Assembly: GCA_024699595.1 (NCBI GenBank)
Contig: JAILPG010000167.1
Span: 1 to 6,737 of the forward strand
DNA length: 6,737 nucleotides
Source: Lachnospiraceae bacterium
Lineage (GTDB): Bacteria > Bacillota_A > Clostridia > Lachnospirales > Lachnospiraceae
Direction: 5' to 3'
Shown: one piece after another, positions 5,574 to 6,737 of the stretch
Layout of the letters: the number at the start of each line of letters is the position of its first letter
How positions within the stretch are numbered: position 1 is the first letter of the stretch
Notes under the pieces: generated by a model
The model's input: the letters and a program-made list of their open reading frames with translations, nothing else
Database searches by the model: none
What the model was told of the DNA's origin: nothing
Position numbers and translations under genes: made by a program

Positions 5574-6737
5574 ATGAAACAGCGTAATTTTACTTATGCC
5601 GAGGCCGAGTCAGCCTACTATGAAGAAGAACGGATCAGCACCGGTAGCGTGTCCGAGTACTCATCCGCCAAACAGGGCAATGCACTGATCGATCCGTCGA
5701 AGACCCACTTAAACGTTGATCTGATCCCGCATCATCCGGCGCTTAACCCTGCTGACTTTAATAAGCACCATCGTGGCCGTGGCATAGCTGAATACCATAA
5801 GCAGGTGACCGGAAGAAGTGCGAGGATGAATGGCTCAAATGCCCAGAAATCTAAGGCTGTCGGATGCATCATTACGCTTCCGAGAGAGTATCTTCAGATT
5901 AACTACGGCTTGACCGACCGTGAGTATATAGCCGTTGAGCGCTATGTCGAATCCGGATGCCGCAAGAAACCTAAATCCAAGGACTTTAACAGCGCCATGG
6001 AAAAGATATCTCATTACTCGCTTAATGAGTCCGAACGTCAGCTCATTATCAAATTTTTGATGTCCGCCCTCCGCCAATGGCAGAAGAACGCCGGGATAAG
6101 GGATGAGGATATGCTCTTCGCCAAGATCCATTTCGACGAAACCTTCCCGCATCTGCATGCCATGGGGCTTCCCACGGTTGAAAAAGAAGTTCTTAATCCT
6201 GAAACCGGCAAACTCGAAAAAAAGATTACCTTCTCAACCGGCAAATACAATAATCATACCACGCATTACTTCGATCACCTCCATGAGAACATCATTCGTG
6301 GCATGATGATTGAAGACGGCATCGATGGCTCCGGACTTTTAAACGGCGCAACCAAGGGCAAAGGATGTACGGCTGCTGACTTTAATCACGAGCAGCGTGA
6401 AGCATATGCTGAAACAGCGTACATGAACATCGCCCTCAAGAACCGCAGAAACGACCTTCAGAATGAAGTAGATGCCCTCGTACAGGAAAAGACTGATCTT
6501 GTCGCAGAGGTTAAGACCTTAAAGCATACCGTTTCGGAGCAGCATAAGACACTCTATAAGCTCCGTTCCGCCATAAAAGAAGCCGCAGCAGAACTTAAGG
6601 ACATCCGCTCTACCATCGGCGATCTGATCAATAACGGCATCCGTGCCATTAAGCGTGCTTTCCTCAAAGGCAACAAGAAGAAAGCTGGAGAGCTTATGGA
6701 TACCGCAACCGAATCGCTGCTCACGATACAGAGTAAT
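5574..6737 (+). CDS. MobV/Pre-family relaxase, 3' end cut by the window
   Basis: This is a plasmid-mobilization relaxase that would nick one strand at oriT and lead it into a recipient through another element's transfer channel. All 388 codons present are open to the last base. The family block IDPSKTHLNVDL (39-50) and the metal-binding motif HFDETFPHLH (186-195: His186, Asp188, Glu189, His193, His195) are clear and match the HxDExxPHxH signature of MobV/Pre proteins. A charged coiled coil follows at about 285-345, then a basic helical stretch (355-372, many Lys and Arg). The usual motif I, His-Asn-x-Arg before the SKTHLN block, is not evident: there is no histidine before His45. The nearest candidate is YYEEER (15-20). 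The ATG at 5574 lies 8 bases after GAGGT. Higher GC and use of GCC, CTC and ACC codons set it apart from its AT-rich upstream region. The 3' part of the gene is missing from the window. Confidence 0.9.
   Translation, partial: MKQRNFTYAEAESAYYEEERISTGSVSEYSSAKQGNALIDPSKTHLNVDLIPHHPALNPADFNKHHRGRGIAEYHKQVTGRSARMNGSNAQKSKAVGCIITLPREYLQINYGLTDREYIAVERYVESGCRKKPKSKDFNSAMEKISHYSLNESERQLIIKFLMSALRQWQKNAGIRDEDMLFAKIHFDETFPHLHAMGLPTVEKEVLNPETGKLEKKITFSTGKYNNHTTHYFDHLHENIIRGMMIEDGIDGSGLLNGATKGKGCTAADFNHEQREAYAETAYMNIALKNRRNDLQNEVDALVQEKTDLVAEVKTLKHTVSEQHKTLYKLRSAIKEAAAELKDIRSTIGDLINNGIRAIKRAFLKGNKKKAGELMDTATESLLTIQSN

Noticed and set aside
5835..6306. Three ORFs of 67 to 107 codons on both strands inside the relaxase gene
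   Set aside because: They are shadows of the relaxase frame, which has clear family motifs and a ribosome site.

Overview
The window looks like a low-to-mid GC Firmicutes genome, most likely an anaerobic gut or rumen Clostridia/Lachnospiraceae-type bacterium. This rests on strong AGGAGG-type ribosome sites, AT-rich promoters, short gaps and TAATG overlaps between genes, and the style of the proteins. The taxonomic guess is inference and no genus is claimed.

Left half (1-3366, minus strand) is a compact chromosomal operon. An extended -10 promoter (TGTTATAAT, 3358-3366) precedes, in transcription order: an aldose 1-epimerase-family protein with a GTG start (3313-2438), a two-domain SGNH/GDSL esterase-like hydrolase (2421-1456), an HD-domain phosphohydrolase (1456-995), a single-pass membrane-anchored protein of unknown role (984-466), a small lipoprotein (421-224) and an acylphosphatase that runs off the window edge (224 to 1). 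Two junctions are TAATG stop/start overlaps, and the gaps within the run are at most 44 bases, so co-transcription is likely. The set combines sugar handling, deacylation and small-phosphate hydrolysis. I do not recognise it as a named pathway.

The junction (3405-3550) carries a minus-strand intrinsic terminator preceded by only the 3' end of a tRNA (T-arm and acceptor 3' strand, tRNA-Pro-like). The 5' half of the tRNA is absent. This is the usual scar left where an integrative element has inserted into the 3' end of a tRNA gene and duplicated it. A perfect 11-bp tandem repeat lies about 50 bp further in and may be an integrase arm site.

Right half (about 3480 to 6737) is read as one end of that mobile element. 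It contains a serine recombinase of the resolvase/invertase type (4367-3669, minus), a divergent regulatory region with inverted repeats that could be a recombination or operator site, an unrecognised 233-residue protein with a ribbon-helix-helix-like C-terminus (4581-5282, plus), a 291-base spacer holding a 21-codon small ORF and two hairpins, and a MobV/Pre-type relaxase (5574 to beyond the end, plus). Together these suggest an integrative mobilizable element or integrated mobilizable plasmid. The tyrosine integrase expected from the tRNA scar, and the rest of the element, would lie to the right of the window.
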